Positions 25,322-38,137 of a DNA stretch of 64,000 bases are shown in pieces; position 1 is the first letter of the stretch, and each line of letters begins with the position of its first letter. A model generated the notes under the pieces. The model made no database searches. It saw only the letters and a list, made by a program, of their open reading frames with translations, and was not told where the DNA came from. The stretch covers positions 7,509,501 through 7,573,500 of the forward strand of contig CM052361.1 of NCBI GenBank assembly GCA_028551475.1, given 5' to 3'. This stretch comes from Casuarina equisetifolia. Its lineage: Eukaryota > Streptophyta > Magnoliopsida > Fagales > Casuarinaceae. A program made the position numbers and the translations under genes.

Positions 25322-26880
25322 ATGGAACCTAAACCTACCTATCACCATGAGGTGGTTTGCAATCCTAGATGGCAAGATGCTATGACACAAGAGATCAAAG
25401 CATTGGAGGCAAACAACACTTGGGATATTATGGAACTTCCACCTAGGAGAAAAGCCATCGAATGTAGATGGGTTTATAAGATAAAGTACAATGATGATGG
25501 GACCATGGAGAGGTACAAGGCCTATCTAGTGGCCAAGGGCTTTAGTCAAAAGGAATGATTCAACTATCATGAGATTTTTACACGAATTGTTAAGCATATT
25601 ACAATTCGGTGTGCCTTTTCACTAGTAACTCAAATCAATGGGATATTTACCAAATGGACGTCAATAATGCATTTTTGTAAGGGGATCTGCATGAAAAGGT
25701 TTACATGCACCCCCCACCTAGTGATTCATATGAGAATAATGGGAAGGTATGCAAGATAAAGAAATCTATCTATGAACTTAAGCAAGCCACAAGACAATGG
25801 TATGATAAATTTACTGAAACTCTATTAGTAGCTAATTATCAAGATTCTATGCATGACACCTCTCTTTTTGTCAAGAAATGAGGTATTCTCATTATTCTCC
25901 TTATGATTTATATAGATAATATCCTCATTATTGGTAGTGATATTGATAATATCAAGGAGTTAAAGAAACATTTACATTCTTCCTTCCACATCAAGGACTT
26001 AGGAGATCTCAAGTTTTTTCTTTGAGTTAAGGTCTTGAAAGATGAAAAGGGAACCCACTTGAGCTAAAGGAAATATATTCTTGAGTTGATAGATAAGATG
26101 GGACTTGGGGGCGCTAAACCGGTGGACAATCCCAAGGACACCAATTTTTCATTAATAATGGCTAAGCATGATCAAGGAGCTTGTGTTCCACGAGATGATG
26201 ATCCACTACTGCTAAATCCTATTAAGTATTAACAACTTATAGGAAAGTTAAACTATCTCATTGTCACACGACTTGACATATCCTATATAGTTCATAACCT
26301 AGCTCAGTTTATGCACAAGCCTAAAAAGTCTCATTGGGAAGTAATTGTCAAATTAGTTAGATATTTAAAGAACTACCCTGGTACAAGACTATTCATTCCT
26401 TCTTTAGAAGGTTATCATATACGAGTCTATTGTGACTCAAACTATGCAACATGTAAGGTTTGATGCAAGTTACTAATGGGTCTTTGTATAATGCTTGGAG
26501 ACTTGTTAATCTCTTGAAAAAGTAAGAAACGAAGGATAGTGTCTAAATCATCTATCAAGGCTAAATATTGAGCAATGGCAATCACTTCTTGTGAGACACT
26601 TTGGCTATTTGGTCTTCTTGGAGACATAGGAATTGATGTTCCTCACCTAGTGACTTGTATTGTGATAACAAAGTTACTATGAAACTTGTAACTAATCCCA
26701 TGGTTCATTAGTGCACTAAACATATAAATGTGGATTGTCATTTTATGCATGAAAAGATATGCCGAGGCATCATCAAGACCGATCATGTTGGGAGAAAGGA
26801 TCAACCAGCCAATGTATTAACAAAAACTATGGGAGCCAATCAGCATGCTCATCTCCTTTCCAAGCTAGGTGTTGTTAACA
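25322..26880 (+). pseudogene. remnant reverse transcriptase and RNase H of the copia element
   Basis: The stretch 25322-25558 is still open and matches the start of the copia RT domain (WQDAMTQEIKALEANNTW, CRWVYKIKY, YKAYLVAKGF). Downstream pieces follow in frame or after shifts: KVCKIKKSIYELKQATRQW, then YIDN where active elements have YVDD, then the RNase H part with YCDSNYA and, near 26800, QPANVLTK. The changed second Asp of the YVDD box and many stops show it is inactive. Confidence 0.88.
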
Positions 26881-26901
26881 TTTATCCACCACTAGCTTGA
26901 G

Positions 26902-27214
26902 GGGGCTTATTCGGGCATGAGTCTCCATGTTGGCAACTGATGTGGCAACATTATTGTTAGCTTCCCACTCATCCCCAACAAAAAGTTCATAGGAGACTTG
27001 CACTGCTGCTCTATAGTTTGTAGTTGCAAAATGTTCATAGCATGCGACAATGACAAGGGCAGTGTTAGTGGATTTTTTTGTATTTGTATAGGGTTACAAT
27101 CCATTTTGTAATTAATTCAGGAACAATTTCTCCCAAGAACATTTGTATTTGGTTTGCTTGTCAATGAAATGTTGCAAGATTTACCCATTCATTGCTTCCT
27201 CTTACAGTTTGACA
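26902..27214 (+). repeat. 3' LTR of the copia element
   Basis: Follows the purine tract at about 26896-26905 and aligns with the 5' LTR through to CTTACAGTTTGACA. The ATGTC after it is a candidate target-site duplication. Confidence 0.82.
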
Positions 27215-27255
27215 ATGTCTAACTTAGAACAATAGAGAAAAAACGAGTTAAAAAT

Positions 27256-27305
27256 TTTCTTTCTTTCTTTCTTTCTTTTTTTCTTTTTTTCTTTTTTTCT
27301 TTTTT

Positions 27306-27350
<45 letters not shown>
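27256..27350. repeat. (TTTC)n microsatellite
   Basis: A polypyrimidine tract of TTTC units with a few T-run interruptions, about 40 bases after the 3' LTR. Confidence 0.95.
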
Positions 27351-27351
<1 letters not shown>

Positions 27352-29254
27352 TCCCCCCTTCTTCTGCTTGCCATTTTCTCCATCACTTTGTGTTTGCACA
27401 CTACTCTCTTTATGGTGCCAAATTTTAATGACTTGTTTCAACAATATTGGATGTGATGGGCGATAAATAGGAGGAGCACAAGAAGTAACCAAGGAGCTTG
27501 ATTCACGATGCGTCAATGTCAGATTGATTGGGCTGGGATTTACCCGTTGGTGGGGGCTTTGTTGAGATCCTTCTTGTATGGTTAGGTAATAGCACTTTTC
27601 CCTTTTAGTTGTATACTGCGATGATCTTAGAAACTGACAATAATAACAACACTTTACAGAGAGTTCTGATAATTTGTTTGTCCTTAAAAAGCCAGAACGC
27701 GAGACAACTGCTAGATGTTGGTAGAAAATGACAATAAGAACAACACTTTATAGAGTTCTGATGTTTCTTGCCCTTAGGCCAGAATATGTTGCCCCACTGA
27801 AGTGGAACCCGTGACTAATTAATGTGGATGAAAGAAACTTTGGCAAGCTTTCTGGCTCCGAGCGTCATGCTTTTTCCACATAAATTGGGTAGACTGAAAA
27901 GGCCAGCGAGCCTGTTTATCATGGGCAAAGTTGTCTGGATAAAAGGCCTGAGAGTTTGACATGAGCAATAATCAATCCCAACTAGAGGCCGAACGTGGTG
28001 TATTTGCATGTTTCTCCATTTTTAGGATGTAGTAAAACAATGTATCAAAAAAAGGGAGAAGTTCGTTTTTTTCTTTTTCTTTTTTTTTTACACATAATAT
28101 CACAACACATGCATTCAACTCACACACATAAAATGTCAAATCCCAAACCTCATTATTAAAGTTCTTATTAACTCATTGAGCTAGTTGATTAAGCAACAAA
28201 GAAGTTCATTCTCAATTTTTCCTCTCTCTACCTATATGGTATCAAAACATGTCAGCCTAAATCTCCATCTTAGAGTTCCATTGCATTCTTTGGGGTGAAT
28301 AGTTCTACTCCAACCTGATTTTTGAGCCACATGCAGTCTATATGGATTAACCTCGCTAACCTTTGAAGGGAAACCATAAGCAACAATAACTCTTGCCGAC
28401 CTTTAGTGGAAAGTAGACAGCCTAAGAGTCCCTTAAGTTGGAAAGCCAAGGGAGCCGTGTTTTTATCTCGGGCAAAGTTTGTTCCCGATTCTCCCTCTCT
28501 TTATCTGTTGGCCAAAATCTCCCTTGAAAGTGTCATGAGATACTACTTAGTGTCTCTCTTACTTCGGCCAAGAATCCAATAACCTTTGGATGTATTACAA
28601 GTCCATGGTAAGTAGACTTTCTTCATCAAATATCAAATGGGTCTTGGGCCGCACAACTGAATTCCTTCTCTATCCTTCACACTTTCCCTATTTTCTCTCA
28701 CGCAATTTATTTATCTTTTGTCAAATACCGTATGCCCCTTGTAGGAAACAAGGAAAGAAATTTGGGGAGTACAGTAGAGATTTAATAAAAATAGAAGCGG
28801 CATGAGGACAATTGTGGAATACTCTGTTCATGAATGTAACTCTCTTTCTGCTGAAGTCAGAGGGCCTGAGCTCTTAACTATTGCGTGGTCTGCCTGCCAA
28901 TGTGTCCTAATGCTATGCTCACATCGTGACTTTCAGCCGTGACAATTCATAGATATTATCTCTCTCACTTGTTTTTACCAAACACTCTCCCTCACTTTCC
29001 CTTCCTCCTCCCACTACTCCCAAACACTTCATTTAGTTGGCTTGGTCTTCCTTCGTTGTGTCTGGGGCAGAAAATTTAGCTTATCTTTCCCACTCAACCT
29101 GCTCTTTAGTTTCAGTACTTGCTGGTTTTCCTTTGCCGAAAGTATTCATTTCCCATGAGCTTTCCTGATATCTTTTAGTTGGGTTCTTTGCTTCTGAGCT
29201 TAATTCTGAGATTTTCCTATTTCTACTCTTTGTACAGGTTTACCGACGGTGACG
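27351..29254. other. intergenic region and leader of the small gene
   Basis: No recognisable protein gene. Near 28080-28200 there is a T-run followed by sequence that could be a degraded SINE on the minus strand (CAAATCCCAAACC as an eroded box B). From about 28950 the sequence turns pyrimidine-rich, probably the promoter and 5' UTR of the 62-aa gene. A splice-acceptor-like TTTGTACAG ends at 29237, so the leader may be spliced. Confidence 0.4.
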
Positions 29255-29443
29255 ATGGGTCTGGAAAGGCTAATGGTGGCTTTGAAGTCCAAAATAAGGT
29301 CCTTGAAGGTGAAGAAACCTTATGATAAGATCGAAAAGAGTGAGAGCATGAGAGTTGAGATAAGAAGCAGGAAGGCTAGGAAGCTTGTCGAAGAGACCCT
29401 GAAAATCGCAGATTCTCCCAAGACCAGGACTCTCGCTTTCTGA
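29255..29443 (+). CDS. small conserved-looking basic protein, 62 aa
   Basis: The ATG at 29255 has a good context (ACGATGG) and follows a likely 5' UTR intron acceptor at 29236-29237. The product is MGLERLMVALKSKIRSLKV... and ends SPKTRTLAF. It is rich in Lys and Arg, has no signal peptide or membrane segment, and is predicted mostly helical. Composition and the lack of low complexity suggest a genuine gene. I have the impression of similar 60-70 residue plant proteins of unknown role but cannot name a family with certainty. No function is proposed. Confidence 0.6.
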   Translation: MGLERLMVALKSKIRSLKVKKPYDKIEKSESMRVEIRSRKARKLVEETLKIADSPKTRTLAF

Positions 29444-29569
29444 GTGTTTCTCATCCAATGATTGGTGAATCTGAATAAAAACAAGCTAGCTACTGTTCCT
29501 TGTTTTGGTGTTAATCATCGTGGTTTATCCAAGATGATATAAGGAACTTTTCTTTTCCTTGTCTATCAT

Positions 29570-29593
29570 CTCTCTCTCTCTCTCTCTCTCTCG
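29570..29593. repeat. (TC)n microsatellite downstream of the small gene
   Basis: Pure TC repeat about 130 bases after the stop codon. A (CA)n-like stretch follows at 29621-29645. Confidence 0.9.
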
Positions 29594-29599
29594 TTCACA

Positions 29600-32500
29600 A
29601 TTCTCCCACAAGGGATCAAAGCACACATACACACACACCAACACAAGAGATTTTAAGGGTTCGGACCAATAATGTCCTACTCCCTCTTCTTCTACTAAAA
29701 GATTCAACTATTACAACTTCAATCTTTTGACAGAGAAAAAATTAAGAAACTCTCTCAACCTTAACTTTGTAATACTCAACAAATAACTCAACACTTGGTT
29801 ACTAGTATTACCGCTTAGGTTCTTCTATGTGTCCCTAGGGACTACATAGACTCTTTTTTATAGACTTTCTAACTCCCACAGGTTGGTTCTCTAACCAATA
29901 TGAAACACACAATTCTTCTATTCTAATTTCTGTGGGACAGGAACTCTTTCCTTTCTCAATCCATGTAAAACATGTACTCCTAAATCATGCGAAACTCCTT
30001 TGAGAGTTCGAGTCGCATCCAACACTAAGGGCAGCAGCATCTGTCCTAAGTTATGCCCAATAAACCTAGCCCAACCAGAGGATTGCAACTTGTCCTTCCT
30101 CTACTGCTTAGTCAGTTCCAGGATCTTTCGAGTTATTAAGAATGGCCAAGACTCATCGACAGCCTGATAAATGTTGGCTTAACCCCCCAACAACTTGTGC
30201 CTTATTCTTCTCTCAAGTACAGTTTCAAGTTGGATAAATCATACTCTTCGTCCATCATGCCTGCCCACTGACTTGACTCTTCTCAAGCATGTTGCGACGA
30301 TCATCATATTTAATTAAACTTGGTTAATTTTTCCACGCTGAAAAGGACATGTTTATTCTCTTTTAGAAAGAAGTCATTGAAGTAGATTTGATCTTTGGGT
30401 CATGCAAACAATAAAGAGAATTAGAGAAGATAAAAAGTTTGCATATCTTAAGCCCTTGAAGAAGGAAACAAAACTAGAGATGGGAAATATGAGGCCGAGA
30501 ACAAATGACAAAGAAAAGTGGGCACCGACGACGCAGTGTCTTCGAGATGACGACGAAACCCAGTGGTGGAGACCATGTTCCAGACTTTTAAACCTTACAA
30601 TAAATTTAACTGAAATTGTGTCCACACCCCCTTCCACTACATATTTTCTGATGAAAGTTTGTCCACGTAAAATAACAGAGGAAAACTTCCACCGAACAAA
30701 GGTACTTTTAGAAAAGTCCAATTGTGATCCTGAAATATACATTTTCCAGGAATCTCGAAGCTTTGCATTGGCTTGCATGACTCCGACGAATCTCATTCAG
30801 GCAGGGTAAAGTTTGTGGCAATCTGCTTAATCCAATATGATATCTGCTAGTTCTTAGCCGAGCTGGAGTATCATCTGATCCTTTTTCACTGAGTTTCAGT
30901 TCTTTCGTTGAAGTAGTGTTTGCAAATAGTGGCTGTGAACCACAGCTTTACAAGTTGATGGCAAATGCACAGAATCATCAGACTGCACGGTATATATCAA
31001 AAACTAAAAGCCAGTTATGTAGGTCTTTTCAAACTTTTTAGGACGTGTCAGCCACAGCTGATTGAAATCTTTCCAGGTATGACTCAAACGGAGACTTCAA
31101 CTTTTTGTTTTTTGAAATCTTTCCCCCAGTTGCCCCATTTGTGCTAGGTGGACACGAAATTCCCCATAACTCAATAAGATAAAGCCAAAGTGGTGGCAAT
31201 TCTAACTCAATTGGGTCTACTCTAATGTCTTCTTGCAAAACTCCGCAAAAGAAAAATGATAGGGATATAGATCAGGGCCTGTCACTATGGTGCTTGTCAT
31301 GCTTCAACCAATAAAAGTAGATCTTTTTTAGCTGGTACAATCAAATCAGACAGGGGAATCTTGTTAAGATGTAGGTTTTTGGGCAGGTCAAAATGGGTGC
31401 TCGAGTGGTGAAGTGGGTGAGCAGCTCCATGTGGATCCTATTTGCAAGTAAATGGTCAAGACGAAGTAGGTCCCTTTCTCCATGTTAGAAAAAGAAGTGC
31501 ATTAACTCCCCATTTTAACAATTTGCTTGATGACAAGCAAATATTATCGTGACGTTATCTGCACAAGTGTACGAGACACTCCCCACCGGAAATTATTAAG
31601 TATTTTTTTAACTACTTTTCCAACCCAGGATCCAACTTACATCGTTGCTCAGAGTCAACAATTGCAATCCACATAATGAAGACAAGAGTGGCACACTTTT
31701 GGTCGTACGGTTCCAATCAAAGCCCTGTCCTGCATACTAGAGTTTGTCCTTATGACGCCACCACTAAAACTCATATCCTTCAGTGGAGTTAACCACTATA
31801 TCAAAGACTGTGCAAATCAAATTCACCCAGATTTTAAAAGCTGAAAAGTCCTTTCCTCATCTTTGTTCAAAGATCTGAGGTAAGAACAAATCAATTATCA
31901 ATAATCACCTATCAAGGTACTACTAACTGTTTTCTATTAGGAGAACAAGCTGTTTTAATACTATCCAAGCAACTAGTTGGCTGTATACAGCAAACACTTT
32001 AAAGAAATGATCCGCTGACCCCTAGAATTAAGTTTCATTCCTTAATGTTAAAAAGAAATGGAAGATGTGCATAAGAGGTGATCCATTGAACTAACCCACA
32101 ACCTCATTTCACTAGACATTATACCTGTACTTCACCATCCACGAGCCAGGTCTATCTCACAACTGCATTTCACCATAGACTTTACAAACACTATCACCGC
32201 TCTAAGCCTCCATTGCCAATGCTTAGAACCAACAGAAACAACACAAATGTGAAGTTTATCGATATCAACACCAAATTTTATCCTCTTCAAACCATAAATC
32301 CTGAGTTCTCGTTTCCAGTGTTTTGTTTTGTCTAGAAAGCCAGTTAAAAAAAAACCATAACCAAATAGAAGAGATTGTATATAGGAGATCTTGTGATCAG
32401 GTGGCATTGGCAATCAAATGTTACCGCCTGAGGCTGTGAAGGCAAAGAGAGAAATAAGTGTACAGAGAAAGATAAGTCGTGAAAAGTTGATAGACAAATA

Positions 32501-32988
32501 GTGAGACTGATTCGGTTTCAACATCTGATAAGCACACCTAGATACAACATATGAGAATATCAAAGATCACAACAGACGTCAATGCATTCACTCCTAAGCA
32601 CTACTCTATCAATAACATGTTTAACAATCATGTTAAAATGCTCTGCAAAAGGTTGAATATGGATCTGTTAGGAGGATTTGGAGAGTGAAAGTTGATTTTC
32701 ACATAGTTTCAATGATACAAAATATTTGTGAGTCCATCTTAACTGCAAATAGTTGTCCATCTAGAGCCTGTAGTCGATTCATATCCACAAACAGAGGTCC
32801 AGGCAGCTGGAATGAATGTTTTGCAGAAGTAACGAGAAGCCATTTCACCATGACAGCTGGTTAAGTAACCCCTGAAAACCACACTGTCAAAGGATACAGT
32901 TTGAGGCCCAACTGATTTTTCATTGAAAATCTGAAAAGGTCAGCATAGTTTGTACTATTACAGAAGAGTAGATTTTCATATATGCAAA
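29600..32988. other. intergenic region with possible retroelement debris
   Basis: The stretch from about 29600 to 30300 (CACAATTCTCCCACAAG.., then TTTTAAGGGTTCGGACCAAT) has the feel of plant non-autonomous retroelement sequence, but no terminal repeats were found. At 30374-30809 open frames of 135-140 codons lie on both strands over the same DNA, without motifs. The last several hundred bases before 32988 probably include the 3' UTR of the BRCT-RING-PHD gene. Confidence 0.35.
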
Positions 32989-33380
32989 TTAGCAGGTATA
33001 ATGATAGAGCATCTGGAGATCTTTGCAATGCATGCATGTCCATGGAAACAAGGGAGGGTCCAGGCAGTATGAATGGATGCATCGGGTCTGGCAAAGGTGG
33101 CAGCTGATGAGCAGATCCTCAGGTTCCCGAGAACGGCAAGTGCTACAAGTAGGTGCAAGTGAGGACTGAAACGCAAAAAAAGAAGTTAGCAACAAAAGCT
33201 ACCAATTGCGCATAGTGCAAAATTTCAATGTGATATGGATGACAATTAAAGAATCACCACCGAAACACAGTGCAAAATTCCGTGAAAGGTGGCCTCAAAA
33301 TGTCACATGCCAGCATTTCCATGTAATAGTACCTGACACACTTCACATTCATCCAGAATGCTCCAGTTTCTTCTTCTTTT

Positions 33381-33436
<56 letters not shown>

Positions 33437-36400
33437 TTTTTTTTTTGGTTTTTTGAGCTTCAAACTTATACCAAACCAGCATATAATGGGCCACTACTGG
33501 ACACTTAAAAGATTTTTTTTAAACTCTAGACTCAATACGTTGAGCCAACATGTAATGGGCTGCTACTGGACACAAAAGCATATGGCATTTACTAAAAAGC
33601 ACATCTCGGGTCACTACTAGGCACAAATGGATATGAAACATACTAATAAGCAAGTACATGCATATGATAGCATAGAAAAAGCAGGAAATCATGCTCTTCC
33701 AGTGCCTTTGTGTGGGCAATTCTGTTTCAATTTATCATGTCTACAGTGGCTGGTCAGGTCTGTTCTCATGTCCATGTTTGCATTGCAGAGGTTAGATGAT
33801 ATTATGGCCTTCAATAGGAAGAAAAAGATCTTAAATTAAAGAAAACTGTGTCCACAAATTTCCTGTGGCAAGGCAAATAGCTGAACATGATAAAGCTACA
33901 TTTGCACACACAACACGGAAGAGACCTCAGACTATATCCTATACTGCTAAGTGAAGGTCAATCCTGAAAATGCTGTGACTGTCGCTTCCAAAAATACTTA
34001 GCTATTGTTAGACAATTTGTCCCTCCTAAGCAGGATTCCAAATGGAAAGATCTAGATATAACCATGACATTGAGCATTTTTCAATTAAGCAATTAATCAC
34101 AAGAACAGAAACTGAAAACTTGACCACCGAAGAATTGTTCTGCAGCCGTAGTCAATGGCTCCTTAAGGTCATATAATTGTCCTAAAAAAATTAAAAAGAA
34201 AAACTAACCATCTAGATATAGGTAACATGTTATCCTCTAGTAACACCTATTGTAAGTATATGAACCAGGGGGTTATTCTGTTAACTCCTCAATCTTCAGA
34301 TTACTGATTAAAAAACTAGTCACACGGAAGAGGGAGAAAGATGTCCAATATTTACCCCAACAGACTAGTTTCAGAAGCAATGCTGAAAGAAATAGAAGTT
34401 TACCAGAAAAAGCATACCTGAGAACCAAAACCGTGAATTTCTTGGTCAGAGAGAAGGAAAATATCCAAGTCCGAGGGAGCACATGGAATAGTTTGGGAGT
34501 ATATTTTTTGATCAGTAGTGGCTGCGTCCTCAACCTTTGTGATGCTGACAAAACTTGTCTTGCACAAAGGACAGGTTGAAATCCTTCGCCTTGAAGCCTA
34601 TGTACATGAACACACATTTTTAAATTGCAAAAACCCCAAATTAAGATCCCAAAGTAGTACATTGATTTAATCCACTTTAGAACTAATACTCAAAAGTTTT
34701 ACATTTGTTTACAGCAAAGACAATGGGATTTCGATAATGCACGTTAAAGTTCCAGTATTTTTGGTACCATGAAATGTATTGGTTCCCCAGTAAGAAAAGT
34801 AAAGACTCTAATTGTCTGATGCTGCATGGCATGAATACATGACAAGCACCACTTAAGAGTCATTTAAAATGTTGAAAAAGCAACAGTAGATCAAGTATAT
34901 GTTCCAATTATCTCCATCATGGAGTCATGACACGCTAATTACCTTGGAACAGCTATTCACTTGATCCAGGTAGCTTTCTCCCTCATTTCCATTAGAAGAA
35001 AGAGGTTCTCATTATTTAGAAAATTGGGAGAATAAGTGACAATGAGTAGAAACACTAACTTGGTTTCGGCCATCATGTTCATTCAACCAGAATTTCTTCT
35101 CAAATCCAAGTTCTTCAATACTATTCAATTAGACTAAATTCCACAATTAATCCTGACCAAGAAAACTGGGCTTTCCAAATTTAATTCCACCAGACTGACT
35201 TGTACATTGGTCCAGGTACCGCAGTACATTTCTACTCTGCAATTCCACCATCTTGGTTCTGAACTTGTATGATAACAATCTTAAATTATTAGGGATACAC
35301 AAATTTGAAGCCAGTGAAAACTGAAACACTGTTCTTATGCCTCAAGGATACCAGACATCAAATCTTTAGGGCACAATAGATTATATGGAGAAACGGAAAA
35401 AAAAAAAAAAAAGAACATAAAAAGTTCAATTAAGAGAATGAGTAGCATATATGTAAATGACCGTTTACTTCCTCAAATGATAGAAATCATAAAAAAGGAA
35501 GACTTATGAATGGTTGAACACTTTCACAAATGAAGAATTGAATATAAGAGATAACTTTTCAAGCTTACAGATGGACATAAATGATTTTTTTGATCATTAA
35601 ACTATAAATTGCAAGTTTAGCAAGTAACATATGAAAGGCATATAGATAAAAGAAAAGACTGTATACCATATGGTCTGCCCAGTTCTGGATGCATGAATAG
35701 CAAAATCGATGTCCACATGGTAAAATGCCCCTGGTTGAACTGAAATCTGTCCAACATATAACACATGATAACTCTGTTGAAGCAGGTAATCTGGTCACAC
35801 GTTCAATCTGAGTGTCATCTTTGATCTCCTCTTTTAAGCTCTCAATATTAGTACACCCATCTTGTGAAGTCCTTTCCATGACTGTTGATGGATGATTAAC
35901 ACATAAATTTAAATCTGTAGAAGCTTCTGAACCTTCATCCGTACTTCCAATATCAGATCTTCCTCCAATTTTCAGTCCATTCACATTTCGTATACCATCT
36001 GAATGATCGAGTGAAGCTGCAACATTGTTATGTGGATTGTGAACTCTGATTGGGTAGCTCCCTTGGTCGGAATCCATATGTGCAGACTCCAAAGTATCTG
36101 TCTGAGTATTCTTTTTCACAAGCCTCCTTCCTTTACGAGAAGGCTCGGATGAAATATTGCTTGCATGACCATTAAAGATCTTTCTCTTGTCTTTATCTGG
36201 ATGCTTAAAGAAGTAACTTGACTCTCCATGCTTTTCAAGCAGAAAAAGGAAGGAAAATAGTCAATGGCAATGACAAGAATCGCAAATTCTTTTTTTTAAT
36301 ATTTCTTTTAGAAGAAATCATTGAAAAACATTGCGATATGACCAGAGAGCACAGAAAAAGATCAATGGATCAGAAAGCAAAACAAAACCAACTAGTGAGA

Positions 36401-38137
36401 CTAATCCAGAAAAAATTTTTCAGAGAAGTTTAAAAAGAACCACAATTGCAAACAGAAATATGGACTTCAAAAAAGAAAAGAAAAGAAGGGGGGGAACAAC
36501 AACAACAGTAACAGGAAAGCAGGATCATATCTTAAGCAAACCACTCAGTTGCTGAGACTTTGCATGCCATATGTAATCGCTTAGTTTACACAAAAAAGAA
36601 AGTAAGATTTTGATCAGTTGGCTCATGAAACTTCCTAGAAAAAGTCATTTACTCAATGGAAAGAAAACTTCACAACTCAAATCCAGTATATCAGTCAAAG
36701 CTTTATGAGACACCGGTAGAGACAAAAAGAGAGAACTAGCAGCAACTGAAACACAGTTTATTTCTTCCATAAAACATACAATATGGTAAATCAGAAGAAT
36801 TGAACTGGACATTATTACCTGAACCGATAAACCAGATAAAGGAGGCTCCTTTGAATGGTATCTGCTACTTGATCCTTTCTCTTTCTCTGACGCCTTTTTA
36901 GTTGGTACATTTCCTTTTTGAGAATCGGGAAATAAACTCTACAATGGATTTAGAAGGAAAATGTAAATGTTAAGTGTCAAATCATTCAAAGCTAAAGCAT
37001 TACTATCAAATTAGGCTTAAGAGAGAATTCTAAAATAAATTTGGCGAGCAAGTTGCCAGATACTTTCATGACCAATACTTGCCTTGTTCAGTAAACAAGA
37101 TTCAGTCCATGTTGATTGACCAGAAACCCAATCAGTCGTTTGTCTTTCAGAATCATCATAAACATTCAATTTTTCACAAAGCACTTTCCGATTCTTTCTT
37201 GAGCCACCCACATTTAAAGGGGGGATTTCCAACAATAATGGCCCAACTTCTTCCCCACTGCATACAACAACGAAGCCATAAGTCTCTTTATAATATGCAA
37301 CCTTGAAGCCACAATCTCTAAATAATATGTATCACCAATAGTCAAACTGTATATTAAACAGCAGTACAAGAGTCTCAAGCATTGCTGGTCTTAAATTATA
37401 ATTTGTAGGAGTACAAGGCAGATTTTACGACAAAGTATGAGCATATGTCTGTAAGATCCAGAATTTATTTCCAATTGGCAGTTTCAAGTCATGCCTTGAA
37501 GCAACTACATTGAAAAGCACTTACAATCAACTATTTACTTGAAATGAATGATGGGTCAAAAAACACAATTCAATTGCTATACAATGACTAGGAGTTTGAT
37601 ACCTTAATTACGTGAAGTACAACAAAAAAATTACTAAAATCAGGTGAAGATTATTCGTATTTCTTGAGAAGGAAAATCTGGAAAGGAACTTAGTCGTACC
37701 TTTGCAAGATATAAGGATGTTCTGAGACACGCTTTCCTTGCTTTATGCATTCTTCGACCCATCGATGGTTAACTACCTTAACATTAAACTTCTTAGCAAA
37801 ATCATATTTCTTTCCTTCGAATCGCCAACATACCTAACCACCCAAGTAAGACATACATCCTCAATCAACAATAGAGATCAACCTACAGGTTAATGCATAT
37901 TTCCTTTACATTCATTAGTTTTCAAATTCATTGTTTCTTTTCATTTTTCAACTCTAGGAATGCATTGACGTAGAGTGCATGAACATTAAATGAGCGCCAA
38001 AGACCGAAATTTACCAAGTGTGTTGTTGATCTCGACAATGCACCTACATAGCTTGCACCAGCATGCGAGATCAGCTTGATGAGGTTGAACCGCTCTGACC
38101 CGTGGTAGCCACTAACCGTTGCCACTACGGACTCCAT
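32989..38137 (-). CDS. BRCT, RING finger and PHD-like finger protein
   Basis: Seven exons joined by hand: 38015-38137, 37700-37833, 37083-37257, 36819-36938, 35667-36230, 34418-34597 and 32989-33165, giving 490 residues. An N-terminal BRCT domain (about 1-95, [27 protein letters not shown]) is followed by a long polar linker. A C3HC4 RING spans an intron (Cys340, Cys343, Cys356, His358, Cys361, Cys364, Cys381, Cys384). A C4HC3 PHD-type finger is at the end (Cys439, 442, 454, 457, His463, Cys466, 476, 479). It probably acts in the nucleus as a ubiquitin ligase reading a phosphoprotein or chromatin, perhaps in the DNA-damage response; this is inference from the domains. It resembles Arabidopsis At1g67180, from memory. 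The third intron appears to start with GC. The ATG at 38137 is the first in frame. Confidence 0.85.
33379..33446. repeat. (TTTC)n microsatellite in the last intron of the BRCT-RING gene
   Basis: A TTTC repeat ending in a T-run, inside the 1.25-kb intron between exons 6 and 7. Confidence 0.95.

Larger units (their letters stand above)
21434..27214 (+). mobile_element. decayed Ty1/copia LTR retrotransposon
   Basis: About 5.8 kb, bounded by two similar repeats of about 315 bases. A primer-binding-like TGGTATCC follows the 5' LTR (methionine tRNA type). A purine tract, TTGAGGGGG, precedes the 3' LTR. Domain order is gag, zinc knuckle, integrase, reverse transcriptase, RNase H, which is the copia order. 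Every domain is interrupted by stops or frameshifts. Candidate target duplications are ATGTG before and ATGTC after. The two LTRs differ by many substitutions and indels, so the insertion is old. It cannot move by itself. Confidence 0.88.

Noticed and set aside
27202-27516. Lys/Arg/Glu-rich frames near the copia 3' end
   Set aside because: They are translations of the TTTC microsatellite.
33206-33508. Phe/Leu-rich and Lys-rich frames around 33.3 kb
   Set aside because: Also produced by a TTTC microsatellite inside an intron.
34273-34662. A 129-codon minus-strand frame over exon 6 of the BRCT-RING gene
   Set aside because: It is in another frame; the exon 6 frame completes the RING finger (CPLC) and keeps both splice phases.
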